Assembly: GCA_035906055.1 (NCBI GenBank)
Contig: JAMIFV010000075.1
Location: 1 to 33,555 of the forward strand
DNA from: JAMIFV01 sp035906055
Lineage (GTDB): Bacteria > Pseudomonadota > Alphaproteobacteria > Rickettsiales > JABCZZ01
Direction: 5' to 3'
DNA length: 33,555 nt
Every line of letters begins with the position of its first letter. Within the stretch, counting starts at the first letter, position 1. The notes beneath the pieces are model-generated. The model worked only from the letters and a program-made list of their open reading frames with translations, ran no database searches and was not told where the DNA came from. Both the position numbers and the translations under genes were made by a program. Below, piece after piece: positions 16,701 through 23,315 of this stretch.

Positions 16701-16858
16701 GCTTCTGTGAAAATGGTTACGGTAGGGCGGTTTAAGTCGGGAAACACATCCACCGGCAGCTTGCTGATGACGAAAACGCCGTACACCAGCAGCATGGCAG
16801 AAGCGGCAACTACCAGAAGCCTGTTTTTTAGTGAGAATTGGATGATCGCGTTGAGCAT
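13736..16858 (-). CDS. Heavy-metal RND efflux pump, CusA/CzcA family
   Basis: This 1040-aa inner-membrane proton antiporter has the full RND length: TM1 near residue 15, a large periplasmic loop, TM2-7 (~340-540), a second loop, and TM8-12 (~860-1030). It begins with the family pattern KLPVDVFPDLNRP. TM4 reads AIGELVDDAIVDVENVFRR. The Zn/Co pumps have a DFG...DGAVV type motif there and CusA has VDAAIVMIEN, so the substrate class cannot be read with confidence; it is closer to the CusA pattern. It works with the adaptor (10 bp upstream) and TolC-like protein encoded before it to move metal from the periplasm or cytosol out of the cell. Confidence 0.93.
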   Translation of the reverse strand: MLNAIIQFSLKNRLLVVAASAMLLVYGVFVISKLPVDVFPDLNRPTVTIFTEAEGLAPEEVEALVTWPIETVVNGSTGVERVRSASAIGLSIVWVEFGWDTDIYTARQIIAEKLQQAQETLPQDARPVMGPISSIMGEIMLVGLTSENPEISGMDLRTIAEWDIRNRLLSISGISQVAVIGGDLKQYQVLVDPLKLKNYGVSLHDVEATIAGSNINATGGFLLSDYQEGLIRNIARVKTLDDLAKSPLPKDNSSPTPLTLDQVADIKLGGPLAKRGDASVNGSPAVIFSVQKQPGADTIKLTKAIEAELASIQKNLPEGVKIHGEIFKQGSFIERAIKNVEKALVDGAILVAIVLFLFLLNFRTTFITLTAIPLSFVLTAIVFKFFGLSINTMTLGGLAVAIGELVDDAIVDVENVFRRLRENRHAEKPRNPLQVIYEASSEVRNSIVFATIIVVLVFIPLFAMDGIEGKIFLPLGIAYITSIIASLFVSLTLTPALCSYLLPNMKRMSAEHDGWLLRKIKALQTRVLNFAFPHSKTVLTAVAVLTFGVLAMVPFFGKEFLPQFNEGSVTINILTPPGTSLAESNRIGTIAENLIHQVPEATETGRRTGRAERDDHAEGVHSSEIEVELKESERSRAVILADIRNRLDEVPGIAVNIGQPISHRIDHMMSGVRAQIAIKLFGTDLDVLRAKAEEIRQAMSEVEGVVDLSVEKQVLIPQVHVLFDREKAATYGLLSGEAAEYAELAMQGKAVGQVLDGQRTYDIVMRLSDASRSDIEAIKQIPVDTKDGNVVPLQAIANVQDAKGPNIINRENAQRRIVIQANVAERDLVGVVKKVQAAIDSKVQLPQGYYITYGGQFESQASASRLIAVLSLFSLAGMFMVLFVHFKSANLALQVMVSIPLAFIGAVIGVWLSGGVFSIATMVGFVTLTGIAARNGIMMIAHYMHLMEHEGERFNLAMIYRGTSERIIPVLMTALTASLALIPLIIAADEPGREILHPVAVVIFCGLFSSTLLDLTVRPLVFWKFGKKPVATLLPAAITH

Positions 16859-16868
16859 GTCTTATTCC

Positions 16869-17846
16869 TTAATGTTCATGGCCGTGACCATCATCTGCTT
16901 TCTCACCATCTTTTTTAGGCTCGGATGACTTGGCAAATTGCAGTTGGTAATTACCCACCGTCACCACTTCTTCATCAGGGAACACGCCTTCCAGCACTTC
17001 GCGGTCATTGCCGAACTTTGCGCCCAGCTTCACGCTGCGCCGCTCAAAATCGTTTCCGTTGCGGACAAACACAAATTGTTCACCGCTATCGCCCAGAATC
17101 GCTTTCACCGGCACGGTTAGAATATCGGCGGGTGTGGTAATCTCAATCGACAGTACCACCTGCATATTCGCCAACAAGCGGCGGTCAGGGTTGATTACCA
17201 GCGCATAGACATTGAACGTGCGGCTTCCACGATCATACGCTCCATCCATACGCTGCACTTTGCCAGTCAGCGCATCACTTCCAATCAGGCTACTTGTTAC
17301 GCGCACGGTCTGGCCAACCTGAATCTTGGTGACATCCGGCGTCTCATACATTACGCCGCGCACCAGTATTTCCGTGGGATCACCCACTTCCATCAGCGCA
17401 GCTTCCGGCGTGACGGATTGCCCCAGCACCACACTCTGTTTGGTAACAAAGCCAGTTAGCGGCGATGGGATGGTAACGGGGGAGCTTCCAACAAATATAG
17501 GTTGGATGGTGAGCAAGCTCTGGCCTTTGGTTACTTTTTCACCCACCTTAACGTGAATCTCCGATACGCGGCCAGCGGCGCGGGAGGTAATAATTGCCTG
17601 ACGCTCAGGCAGAAATTCAACAAGGCCGTTTACATCCACCGATGCAGCGCGTGGAGCGATGACCGCTTTTACTGTCTGGATTCCAAGGTTATTGATGGCC
17701 GTATCTGACAAGGTGATGGTTGATACAACACCTGTTGATGCCTCCGTGCCGGGTGCGGCGGCGTGATCTTCCCCTTCATGAGCAAAGACTTGCCCAGCAA
17801 GCCCGATACTGCCCAGCAATGCTAGTGCGATAAACAGCTTCTTCAT
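16869..17846 (-). CDS. RND adaptor (membrane fusion) protein, CusB/CzcB family
   Basis: This 325-aa periplasmic adaptor has a signal peptide (to AHEG). A barrel-sandwich part (GRVSEIHVKVGEKVTKGQSL) follows, paired with a second lipoyl half (PLTGFVTKQSVVLGQSVTP), with almost no helical hairpin between. Beta-barrel and membrane-proximal domains come next. Both ends are His-rich (HEGEDH; HGHEH), typical of metal-efflux adaptors. It overlaps the TolC-like gene by ATGA, with GGAGGAAA inside the end of that gene. Confidence 0.92.
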   Translation of the reverse strand: MKKLFIALALLGSIGLAGQVFAHEGEDHAAAPGTEASTGVVSTITLSDTAINNLGIQTVKAVIAPRAASVDVNGLVEFLPERQAIITSRAAGRVSEIHVKVGEKVTKGQSLLTIQPIFVGSSPVTIPSPLTGFVTKQSVVLGQSVTPEAALMEVGDPTEILVRGVMYETPDVTKIQVGQTVRVTSSLIGSDALTGKVQRMDGAYDRGSRTFNVYALVINPDRRLLANMQVVLSIEITTPADILTVPVKAILGDSGEQFVFVRNGNDFERRSVKLGAKFGNDREVLEGVFPDEEVVTVGNYQLQFAKSSEPKKDGEKADDGHGHEH

Positions 17847-19063
17847 TTAATTTCCTCCAGCTTTCCGCCTAGTTCCAGTTCCAGTTGCCCGCGTGCATTC
17901 ACGGCTTGCGCCAGTGCATCAAGGGCTTCATTTTCGCTGGTCAGTAATTTTTCACGCACTTGCCAGACTTCAAGCGCATCGGCTTGACCTTGGCGAAACA
18001 TGCTGCGGGTGAGTTCATACGATTTGCGGTATCCGGGAAGTATGCTTTCAAAATAGCTATCCGCACGGCCTTGCAGCGCGGTAGCACTTTGCTGCAATTC
18101 GCCAATCATGTCTTTCTGTGGCAGGGTTACGAATAAATCCGCCTCGGATTTGGCTTGGCGCAGTTCTGCATTTGCGCGTTTGCGTTCGGCATCGTTCTGA
18201 TCCCAGAGGGGAATACGGAGGGCAATGCCCACGCCATAGGATTTTTCGTCCCCATCCGGTGAACGCGAGTAAAGCAGGCGAGGCCCGATTTCTGGCAGGG
18301 CGCCATCCTGCTCCGCAACGCTTAAGCGGCGCTGCGCGGCATCAATACGGCTTTTTACTACGTTACGGAGGTTGGATTGCTCTTTAGCGAAGGCCAGTAA
18401 CTTCTCGGTATCCTGCGGCACGTCAACAAAAGACGGGCGTTGCAATTCTGCCATCTGGTAGCTGCGCCCCGTCAGTCGCGCCAGATCGGTACGCACCTGC
18501 CGTAATTCTGCTTCCACAGCATTGGAATCGGCGCGAAGTTTAGCAGCATCCGAGGAAAAGAGGTGCGAGGCGGCGGGGCTTGTTTGGCCTTGCCCAGCGG
18601 ATGCGCCTACCAGTTTCTTCATTTTCTCTGCATCATCGGCATAATTCTCATAGAGCTTTTTACGCTCGGAAAGCAGCCAGACCTGCGTGTATAGTGTGGT
18701 GGTTTCGTTGATAACTTTCAGGATTTCATATTTTTGCTCGGTGCTGGCCATATTGGATAATGCTTCGGCATAACCATACCTTGCACCGGAAAACTGAGAG
18801 AATTTTAGGGGCTGTGTGAGTTCAATATCTGCGCCTGTGCCATTCTCACCACTGACGCGGGTTGCGTCGATACTCATTTCTGGATTATCAAGCAGCTTGG
18901 TTTCCGTGGCGCTTGCCAGCTTGTCTTCATATTCGCGCTGCACACGAAACAGGCTGGTGTTTTTCTGTAAACTGTCTTTAATAACCTGATTGAGCGTAAT
19001 GGATTCGGCCATTGCCTGAGCAGGCAGTATCGCCAGTGTCGCTATAAGTAATAATCGCTTCAT
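17843..19063 (-). CDS. TolC-family outer-membrane metal efflux protein, CusC/CzcC-like
   Basis: This 406-aa protein has a signal peptide (cleavage near AMAES). It shows the duplicated outer-membrane efflux layout: helices rich in Ala, Gln and Leu, strand segments MSIDATRVSG and SYGVGIALRIPLWD, and a C-terminal QGQADALEVWQVREKLL helix. It forms the outer-membrane duct of the RND pump. GGAGGA lies before the ATG. It is the first gene of the pump operon, with an ECF promoter 26 bp upstream of its start. Confidence 0.92.
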   Translation of the reverse strand: MKRLLLIATLAILPAQAMAESITLNQVIKDSLQKNTSLFRVQREYEDKLASATETKLLDNPEMSIDATRVSGENGTGADIELTQPLKFSQFSGARYGYAEALSNMASTEQKYEILKVINETTTLYTQVWLLSERKKLYENYADDAEKMKKLVGASAGQGQTSPAASHLFSSDAAKLRADSNAVEAELRQVRTDLARLTGRSYQMAELQRPSFVDVPQDTEKLLAFAKEQSNLRNVVKSRIDAAQRRLSVAEQDGALPEIGPRLLYSRSPDGDEKSYGVGIALRIPLWDQNDAERKRANAELRQAKSEADLFVTLPQKDMIGELQQSATALQGRADSYFESILPGYRKSYELTRSMFRQGQADALEVWQVREKLLTSENEALDALAQAVNARGQLELELGGKLEEIK

Positions 19064-19088
19064 GCCATCCTCCGCTAATATTCAGAGG

Positions 19089-19116
19089 TACTACGAAGCA
19101 AAACCAGCCATCCCTC
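19089..19116 (-). promoter_or_regulatory. ECF sigma promoter of the pump operon
   Basis: On the minus strand GAGGGAT (-35, 19110-19116) and CGTAGTA (-10, 19089-19095) are 14 bp apart. The same elements with the same spacing precede the regulator genes at 20489-20516, and both -35 elements follow an AT-rich run ending TTTT. The match makes both likely targets of the ECF factor encoded between them. Confidence 0.82.
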
Positions 19117-19124
19117 AAAAAATA

Positions 19125-19679
19125 TCAACGGTTTTTGAAAATTTTTTCTTCCAGTAGCTTGCGGGCACGATAAACACGGGTTTCAACGGTTTTTGCTGTT
19201 ACCCCCAGCAATTCCGCACATTCCTCTTGGGTACGATCTTCCAATGCAAAAAGTATTAACGCGCTCTTAAGTTTATGGGGCAAAGATTCAATAGATTGGT
19301 TAATATGCCGTACCGTCTGATTCGATTGCGCGATAGCTTCAGGGTCTGGCGCGGCATCAGCAAAAACAAAGCCTGAATCTTCGTCATCCATCGAGAAAAA
19401 TTGCACCAGTTTTTTCTTGCGCCCATGATCGCGGCAAAGATTGAGTGCAATCTGAAAAAGCCACGTCGAGAATTTGTATTCCGGTTTATAGGTGCTGGAA
19501 GAAAAATAGAGTTTGGTGAAGGTTTCCTGTAGCAAATCGTAGGCAGCATCCTCATCACCGACATAACGTCGAATGAAGGCGAACAGGCGGTGCTTATACC
19601 GTGCCATGATTTCATTTAAGGCAGGGTGTTCGCCGCGTGTAAGCCTGCCTATGAGTTCCTGATCGCTACATTCTTTCAT
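19125..19679 (-). CDS. ECF sigma factor, CnrH-like
   Basis: This 184-aa sigma factor has region 2 at ~25-95 (YVGDEDAAYDLLQETFTKLY, then FSTWLFQIALNLCRDHGR) and region 4 at ~125-180 (SIESLPHKLKSALILFALED, then TQEECAELLGVTAKTVETRV). Regions 1.1 and 3 are missing, as in all ECF factors. It follows the CnrX-like gene by 11 bp and lies before the pump operon, the cnrYXH order. It should be released from the anti-sigma factor when the sensor binds metal, and then read both GAGGGAT promoters. Confidence 0.92.
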   Translation of the reverse strand: MKECSDQELIGRLTRGEHPALNEIMARYKHRLFAFIRRYVGDEDAAYDLLQETFTKLYFSSSTYKPEYKFSTWLFQIALNLCRDHGRKKKLVQFFSMDDEDSGFVFADAAPDPEAIAQSNQTVRHINQSIESLPHKLKSALILFALEDRTQEECAELLGVTAKTVETRVYRARKLLEEKIFKNR

Positions 19680-19690
19680 GCCGCCGCGCT

Positions 19691-20128
19691 TTACGGGTTA
19701 TGGGTCAGCGCGTCGGTCGTCAGCGCGTTCAGCTTTTTCCTCTGCTCCGGGTTAAGCACCGTATGCATTTCAAACAAGTGCTCCAGTGTCGCTTTTTGCA
19801 GTTCCCCTTGGGCTATGTGGATTTTATCCACGGCCTGCTTTACGCGGTCGGAATAGTTCCCGTCTTCATTGATGGCCGTCGCCAGTTCATGATTAGCCTC
19901 ATGAATAAGGGTTTCCATTTCCTGTTTCTTGACCACGAATTTCTTTTCAATCGGCAGCAGTTTTTGATCCTGCTCACTCGTCAGATTCAGTTGTTCATGC
20001 AGCCATTGGTGCGGATCATGGGTATGCTCGTGATGCCCCATGAATGATTTTCCAACCAGCCAGCACGAGCCGAAAGCCAGAATAGCGACAATGACGGCCA
20101 GACGAAAATCACGGTAAAAGCGTTTCAT
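19691..20128 (-). CDS. cnrX: CnrX-like periplasmic metal sensor
   Basis: This 145-aa protein has an N-terminal membrane anchor (~10-28) and a periplasmic helical hairpin of the Spy/CnrX type. In CnrX of Cupriavidus metallidurans the Ni/Co ligands are H42, H46, E63, H119 and M123. Here H40, H44 (HQWLH), E61, H117 and M121 (HLFEM) keep every interval: 4, 17, 56 and 4. Extra His residues lie just before (GHHEHTH). The gene overlaps the anti-sigma gene by ATGA. It should pass the metal signal to the anti-sigma factor. I use cnrX as the closest named relative; orthology is inferred from ligand spacing and gene order. Confidence 0.85.
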   Translation of the reverse strand: MKRFYRDFRLAVIVAILAFGSCWLVGKSFMGHHEHTHDPHQWLHEQLNLTSEQDQKLLPIEKKFVVKKQEMETLIHEANHELATAINEDGNYSDRVKQAVDKIHIAQGELQKATLEHLFEMHTVLNPEQRKKLNALTTDALTHNP

Positions 20129-20463
20129 AGCGGCTCACTGTTTGGAATAATGGAGGCCAAAGTAATCACCTTTGGCTTAAAAACCTTAAAGTTCAGCATT
20201 TCCGCTGCATCGGGGGATGGTTGATTAAACGGCAATGTCCCGTACCCTAGCATGATACCAAGCACCGCCGCGCACATGATCGGCGCAAAACGATGCTGCG
20301 CCGGAAAAAGAACTGCCAGCCAGCTTTCAAACAAGCCGGTAGGCTGCTCTGCCTTTTGAAAGGCAATACGCTGCCAGACATCGCTTTCCAGAGTGCTCAA
20401 ATGTGTGTTGTCAGGCTCGGCTTTTTTAAAGCCAGCCAATAGTTTATCAAGATCATGATTCAT
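20125..20463 (-). CDS. CnrY-like membrane anti-sigma factor
   Basis: This 112-aa protein has a cytoplasmic N-terminal ~65 residues starting MNHDLDKLLAGFKKAEPD, a single membrane helix (~70-88) and a short periplasmic tail ending IIPNSEPL. This is the shape of CnrY, which holds CnrH at the membrane until CnrX signals. The ATG at 20463 is preferred: GAGG lies 5 nt before it, and the next ATG upstream (20484) falls at the predicted transcription start of the ECF promoter. It overlaps the sensor gene by 4 bp. Confidence 0.8.
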   Translation of the reverse strand: MNHDLDKLLAGFKKAEPDNTHLSTLESDVWQRIAFQKAEQPTGLFESWLAVLFPAQHRFAPIMCAAVLGIMLGYGTLPFNQPSPDAAEMLNFKVFKPKVITLASIIPNSEPL

Positions 20464-20488
20464 AGCCACCTCGTTTTTACTCATACTT

Positions 20489-20516
20489 TAGTACGCACGG
20501 GTTCGCCATATCCCTC
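20489..20516 (-). promoter_or_regulatory. ECF sigma promoter of the anti-sigma/sensor/sigma genes
   Basis: On the minus strand GAGGGAT (20510-20516) and CGTACTA (20489-20495) are 14 bp apart, matching the pump promoter at 19089-19116 in both elements and spacing. This predicts that the ECF factor activates its own genes. Transcription should start near 20482, which rules out the ATG at 20484. Confidence 0.82.
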
Positions 20517-20631
20517 AAAATATTTCCTTAATCATACCTGTACGGTTACGAATTCAGGAATACACTGATTGTTCTGTATATAAATATGTATACGAGATAA
20601 TAGGTAGCGTATATAAATTTATTGACATTGC

Positions 20632-20696
20632 TAGTGATTGTGTATATATATAACTATACATTAAAGGCATTCATGTCAATAAAGGGCTATACATTA
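20632..20696 (+). promoter_or_regulatory. Promoter and repeated operator of the mobile mystery pair
   Basis: TTGACA (20632-20637) and TATATA (20655-20660) are 17 bp apart, a strong sigma-70 promoter. CTATACATTA is repeated at 20664-20673 and 20687-20696; the second copy touches the ATG. Further GTATAC/GTATATA words lie at 20575-20625. The layout suits autorepression by the XRE protein encoded next. Confidence 0.65.
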
Positions 20697-21163
20697 TGAG
20701 CGTCAAGACCATCATCGTCAGCCAGTATCGGGACAAGGTCAACAAGGCTTCCGACCAGCTTCAGACAGTTACTATGCCGCCCGAAGGCTGGATTTGCACC
20801 GTCCGCAATGCACTGGGCATGTCGGCGGCAGGGTTGGCACGTCGGCTTGGCAGAACCCGCGCTCAGGTGTCCGCTGCTGAAAAGGCCGAACTTAAAGGCG
20901 GGCTGACACTCAAAACCATGCAGTCTATGGCCGAAGCCATGAACTGCCGGTTCGTCTATGCCATCGTGCCGAATGACAGCGTGGATGCTACCTTGAAATC
21001 CCGTGCCTATGAGAAAGCCCGCAAGCTGGTGGAGGCGGGCAGCAAGCACATGGCACTGGAGCAGCAGTCCCTTTCCCAAAAGCAGATAGCTTTTGAGATA
21101 GAACGGCTGGCGGCGGATATGCTGAAAGACATGCCCGCCGATTTCTGGAACGACGAGGTGTAA
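20696..21163 (+). CDS. Mobile mystery protein A (XRE-type regulator)
   Basis: This 155-aa protein has a central helix-turn-helix (~44-85: GMSAAGLARRLGRTRAQVSA). The flanking sequence matches my recall of the mobile mystery protein A family, including MPPEGWICTVRNALGM before and MAEAMNCRFVYAIVPND after the HTH. These proteins are nearly always encoded before a Fic-domain partner on mobile DNA and are thought to act as an antitoxin-like repressor; this is not firmly shown. The next gene starts 3 bp downstream. The start is fixed by the promoter just upstream. Confidence 0.88.
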   Translation: MSVKTIIVSQYRDKVNKASDQLQTVTMPPEGWICTVRNALGMSAAGLARRLGRTRAQVSAAEKAELKGGLTLKTMQSMAEAMNCRFVYAIVPNDSVDATLKSRAYEKARKLVEAGSKHMALEQQSLSQKQIAFEIERLAADMLKDMPADFWNDEV

Positions 21164-21166
21164 ACC

Positions 21167-21775
21167 ATGATGATGGAAAACCCAGATGGCGCAACGCCGC
21201 TTGACCCCGATGAAATGGCGGGCCTGAAATTCAGGCACATCACAACACGGGGCGAGCTTGACCATCTGGAGCAGGCCAATATCCAGAGCGGCATGGCGTG
21301 GATGCGTAAAAGCAGGCGCGCCGATCTGCTGACGGAAGCCTATGTCCGCGACTTGCATACCCGCCTGTTCGGGGAAGTCTGGAATTGGGCTGGTGATTTC
21401 CGCCGCACGGGTAAGAACATTGGCATCGACCCGCTCTATATCGGCGTGGAGTTGCGAACTCTGCTGGACGATATGCGCTACTGGATAGAACATGAAACCT
21501 ATCCGGCGCCGGAAGCCACCATACGCTTTCATCACCGGCTGGTGTTCATTCATCCGTTCCCCAACGGAAACGGGCGACATGCCCGGATCATGGCCGATGC
21601 TTTGCTGCTGAAACTCTATGAGCATCCGCCGATAGACTGGGCGGGCGGGCATGATCTCGGCACCATGAATGACCGCCGCAGGGAATATATACAGGCGCTC
21701 AGGGCAGCAGACAGAGGCGATTACGGCCCGCTGTTTGCCTTCGCCGGTATCAGCGGCGAAGGCAAAGCGGAATAG
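21167..21775 (+). CDS. Mobile mystery protein B (Fic-domain protein)
   Basis: This 202-aa protein has a complete Fic core: VFIHPFPNGNGRHARI near 117-132, matching HxFx(D/N)GNGRxxR with its catalytic His and nucleotide-binding Asn/Gly/Arg. Fic proteins usually transfer AMP from ATP onto a hydroxyl side chain of a target protein. The N-terminal part (LDPDEMAGLKFRHITTRGEL) and the ANIQSGMAWMRKS segment fit the mobile mystery B family. With the A protein it probably forms a toxin-antitoxin-like stabilisation module. The target is unknown. The ribosome site is weak, so translation is likely coupled to the A gene. Confidence 0.88.
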   Translation: MMMENPDGATPLDPDEMAGLKFRHITTRGELDHLEQANIQSGMAWMRKSRRADLLTEAYVRDLHTRLFGEVWNWAGDFRRTGKNIGIDPLYIGVELRTLLDDMRYWIEHETYPAPEATIRFHHRLVFIHPFPNGNGRHARIMADALLLKLYEHPPIDWAGGHDLGTMNDRRREYIQALRAADRGDYGPLFAFAGISGEGKAE

Positions 21776-21786
21776 AGGAAATACCC

Positions 21787-21972
21787 TCACGGGTCTTTCT
21801 TTTCGTAACGCTGGTTCAGTTCGCAGCCGATCGTTTCCAGCGAAGCCAGCGCGTTACGGCGCTGGTGGCTCTCAGGCTGGCTTTGTGCCAGTGCGTTGAA
21901 GACATGGCGGTACAGGCCACGCAGTTCAGTCAGTGTCAGTTTTGATAGTTCATGACGGGTGATGATTTTCAT
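21787..21972 (-). CDS. Small helical protein, 61 aa
   Basis: The ATG at 21972 follows GGAGGAAA at a good distance, so the longer frame upstream (to 22248) is not the gene. The protein is soluble and helical: ELSKLTLTELRGLYRHVFNA, then RRNALASLETIGCEL. The ending (RRNALASLE...) recalls short proteins encoded near antirestriction genes on alphaproteobacterial plasmids, of unknown function. It converges on the Fic gene with 11 bp between stops. Confidence 0.65.
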   Translation of the reverse strand: MKIITRHELSKLTLTELRGLYRHVFNALAQSQPESHQRRNALASLETIGCELNQRYEKKDP

Positions 21973-22415
21973 CGTCGTTTCCTCCGTTTTTCCGAAGACC
22001 CCGACCATCGGAGCCTTTAGACCCCGAACCGACACAATCAAGGGCAAAGGCAACGGCAGACGGGCCGGAGGAAACACGGCGGAAACGCAAAGAAATGGAA
22101 GAAATCTGTCAGAACAAAAAATGACCGCGAACGGCATGGCCGCGCAGTCGATACGCCGATAGCAAAGCCATCGGAGAGCGGCGAAGTGAGTTTCCCAGCC
22201 GCATATCAGCAGTGATGTAATTTCTTCTCTAAGGGCAGTCGCCCTCACGCCCGCAAGGGTCTTGCGATGAACAGCGCAAGCCGTATCCCCAGCTTCCGCG
22301 CTTCGCTTGTGCAGCCGGGTGATGCCCCTCAGCTTGCGCCGCCCTTGCGGTTGCTACCCCACCCTCGCCGGGAGGCAACGGTTGCATGTGCAACCCAGTT
22401 CCAAGGAGTAGGAAA
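21973..22415. promoter_or_regulatory. Divergent regulatory region of the small gene and ardC
   Basis: About 440 bp without a gene. GGTTGCA-TG-TGCAACC (22380-22395) is a perfect dyad 20 bp before the ardC start and is the likely operator. Repeated CGCAAG and GCTTGCG words lie at 22250-22350. Both flanking genes have good ribosome sites facing outward. Confidence 0.55.
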
Positions 22416-23288
22416 ATGAAAGAAGATATTTACCAGACCGTAACCAACGCGATTATTGAAGCCATCGAGGCAGGACAAACAGCAGATAAATATCAAATGC
22501 CGTGGGCGGGGTATAACTCCATTCCCATGAATGCCGTTTCAGGCAAAACCTATCGCGGCGTCAATATCCCGGTGCTGTGGGTTCACCAGATGAAGGGCGG
22601 TTTCAAATCCGGCCTGTGGGGAACCTATAAACAATGGGCAGAAAAAGGCGCTCAAGTCCGCAAAGGCGAAAAAGGCAGTTATATTGTTTTCTGGAAGACG
22701 CTGGATATAGCGGCGAAAGACGATAACGAGGAAGCAGAAACCCGTATGTTCGCCCGCTGGTCAGTTGTCTTTAACGCCGATCAGGTGGACGGCTTTACCA
22801 TTCCAGAAGCCACACACGAAGGCGAAGCAGCCAGCATTGCGGCGGCGGATCAATTTGTCATGAATAGTGGAGCCGTTATAAAGCCCGGACAGGACGGAGC
22901 CTTTTATCACAAGACGGAAGATTATATCGGCATTCCCGATATGAGCCGTTTCCACGATACCAAGACCAGCAGTGCCACCGAAGCCTATTATAGCACTCTC
23001 TTGCATGAGCTTACCCACTGGACGGGAGCCGATCACCGGCTGGAGCGAGAAAAAGGCAAGCGGTTCGGTGATAGCAATTATGCGTTCGAGGAACTGGTTG
23101 CCGAAGTCGGTTCCGCCATGCTGTGCGCCGCGCTGGGTATTACATCCAGCACCCGCGCCGACCACGCACAGTATATTGACGGCTGGTTGAAAGCCCTGAA
23201 AGACGACAAGCGGTTTATCTTCTCCGCTGCCTCGCAGGCGCAGAAAGCCGTGGATTATCTGGCGTCATTGCAGCCGGAGGAGGCATAG
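22416..23288 (+). CDS. ardC: ArdC-like antirestriction protein
   Basis: This 290-aa protein has an N-terminal ssDNA-binding domain (~1-130, with GLWGTYKQWAEKGAQVRKGE and VFNADQVDGF) and a C-terminal zinc metallopeptidase-like domain with HELTHWTG (His197, Glu198, His201). The later EELVAEVGSAML supplies the third ligand region. ArdC protects incoming single-stranded DNA from host restriction during transfer. AAGGAG lies before the ATG at 22416; the longer frame from 22386 overlaps the operator dyad and is rejected. Its gene faces the relaxase gene. Confidence 0.9.
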   Translation: MKEDIYQTVTNAIIEAIEAGQTADKYQMPWAGYNSIPMNAVSGKTYRGVNIPVLWVHQMKGGFKSGLWGTYKQWAEKGAQVRKGEKGSYIVFWKTLDIAAKDDNEEAETRMFARWSVVFNADQVDGFTIPEATHEGEAASIAAADQFVMNSGAVIKPGQDGAFYHKTEDYIGIPDMSRFHDTKTSSATEAYYSTLLHELTHWTGADHRLEREKGKRFGDSNYAFEELVAEVGSAMLCAALGITSSTRADHAQYIDGWLKALKDDKRFIFSAASQAQKAVDYLASLQPEEA

Positions 23289-23315
23289 TCATGAATACAT
23301 CTGTATGCAGTAAAA

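Noticed and set aside
20687..21790. 367-aa minus-strand frame opposite the mobile mystery genes
   Set aside because: It shadows two well-supported genes on the other strand and matches no family.
21973..22248. N-terminal extension of the 61-aa gene
   Set aside because: A strong GGAGGAAA site fixes the start at 21972 and the extension has no protein-like features.
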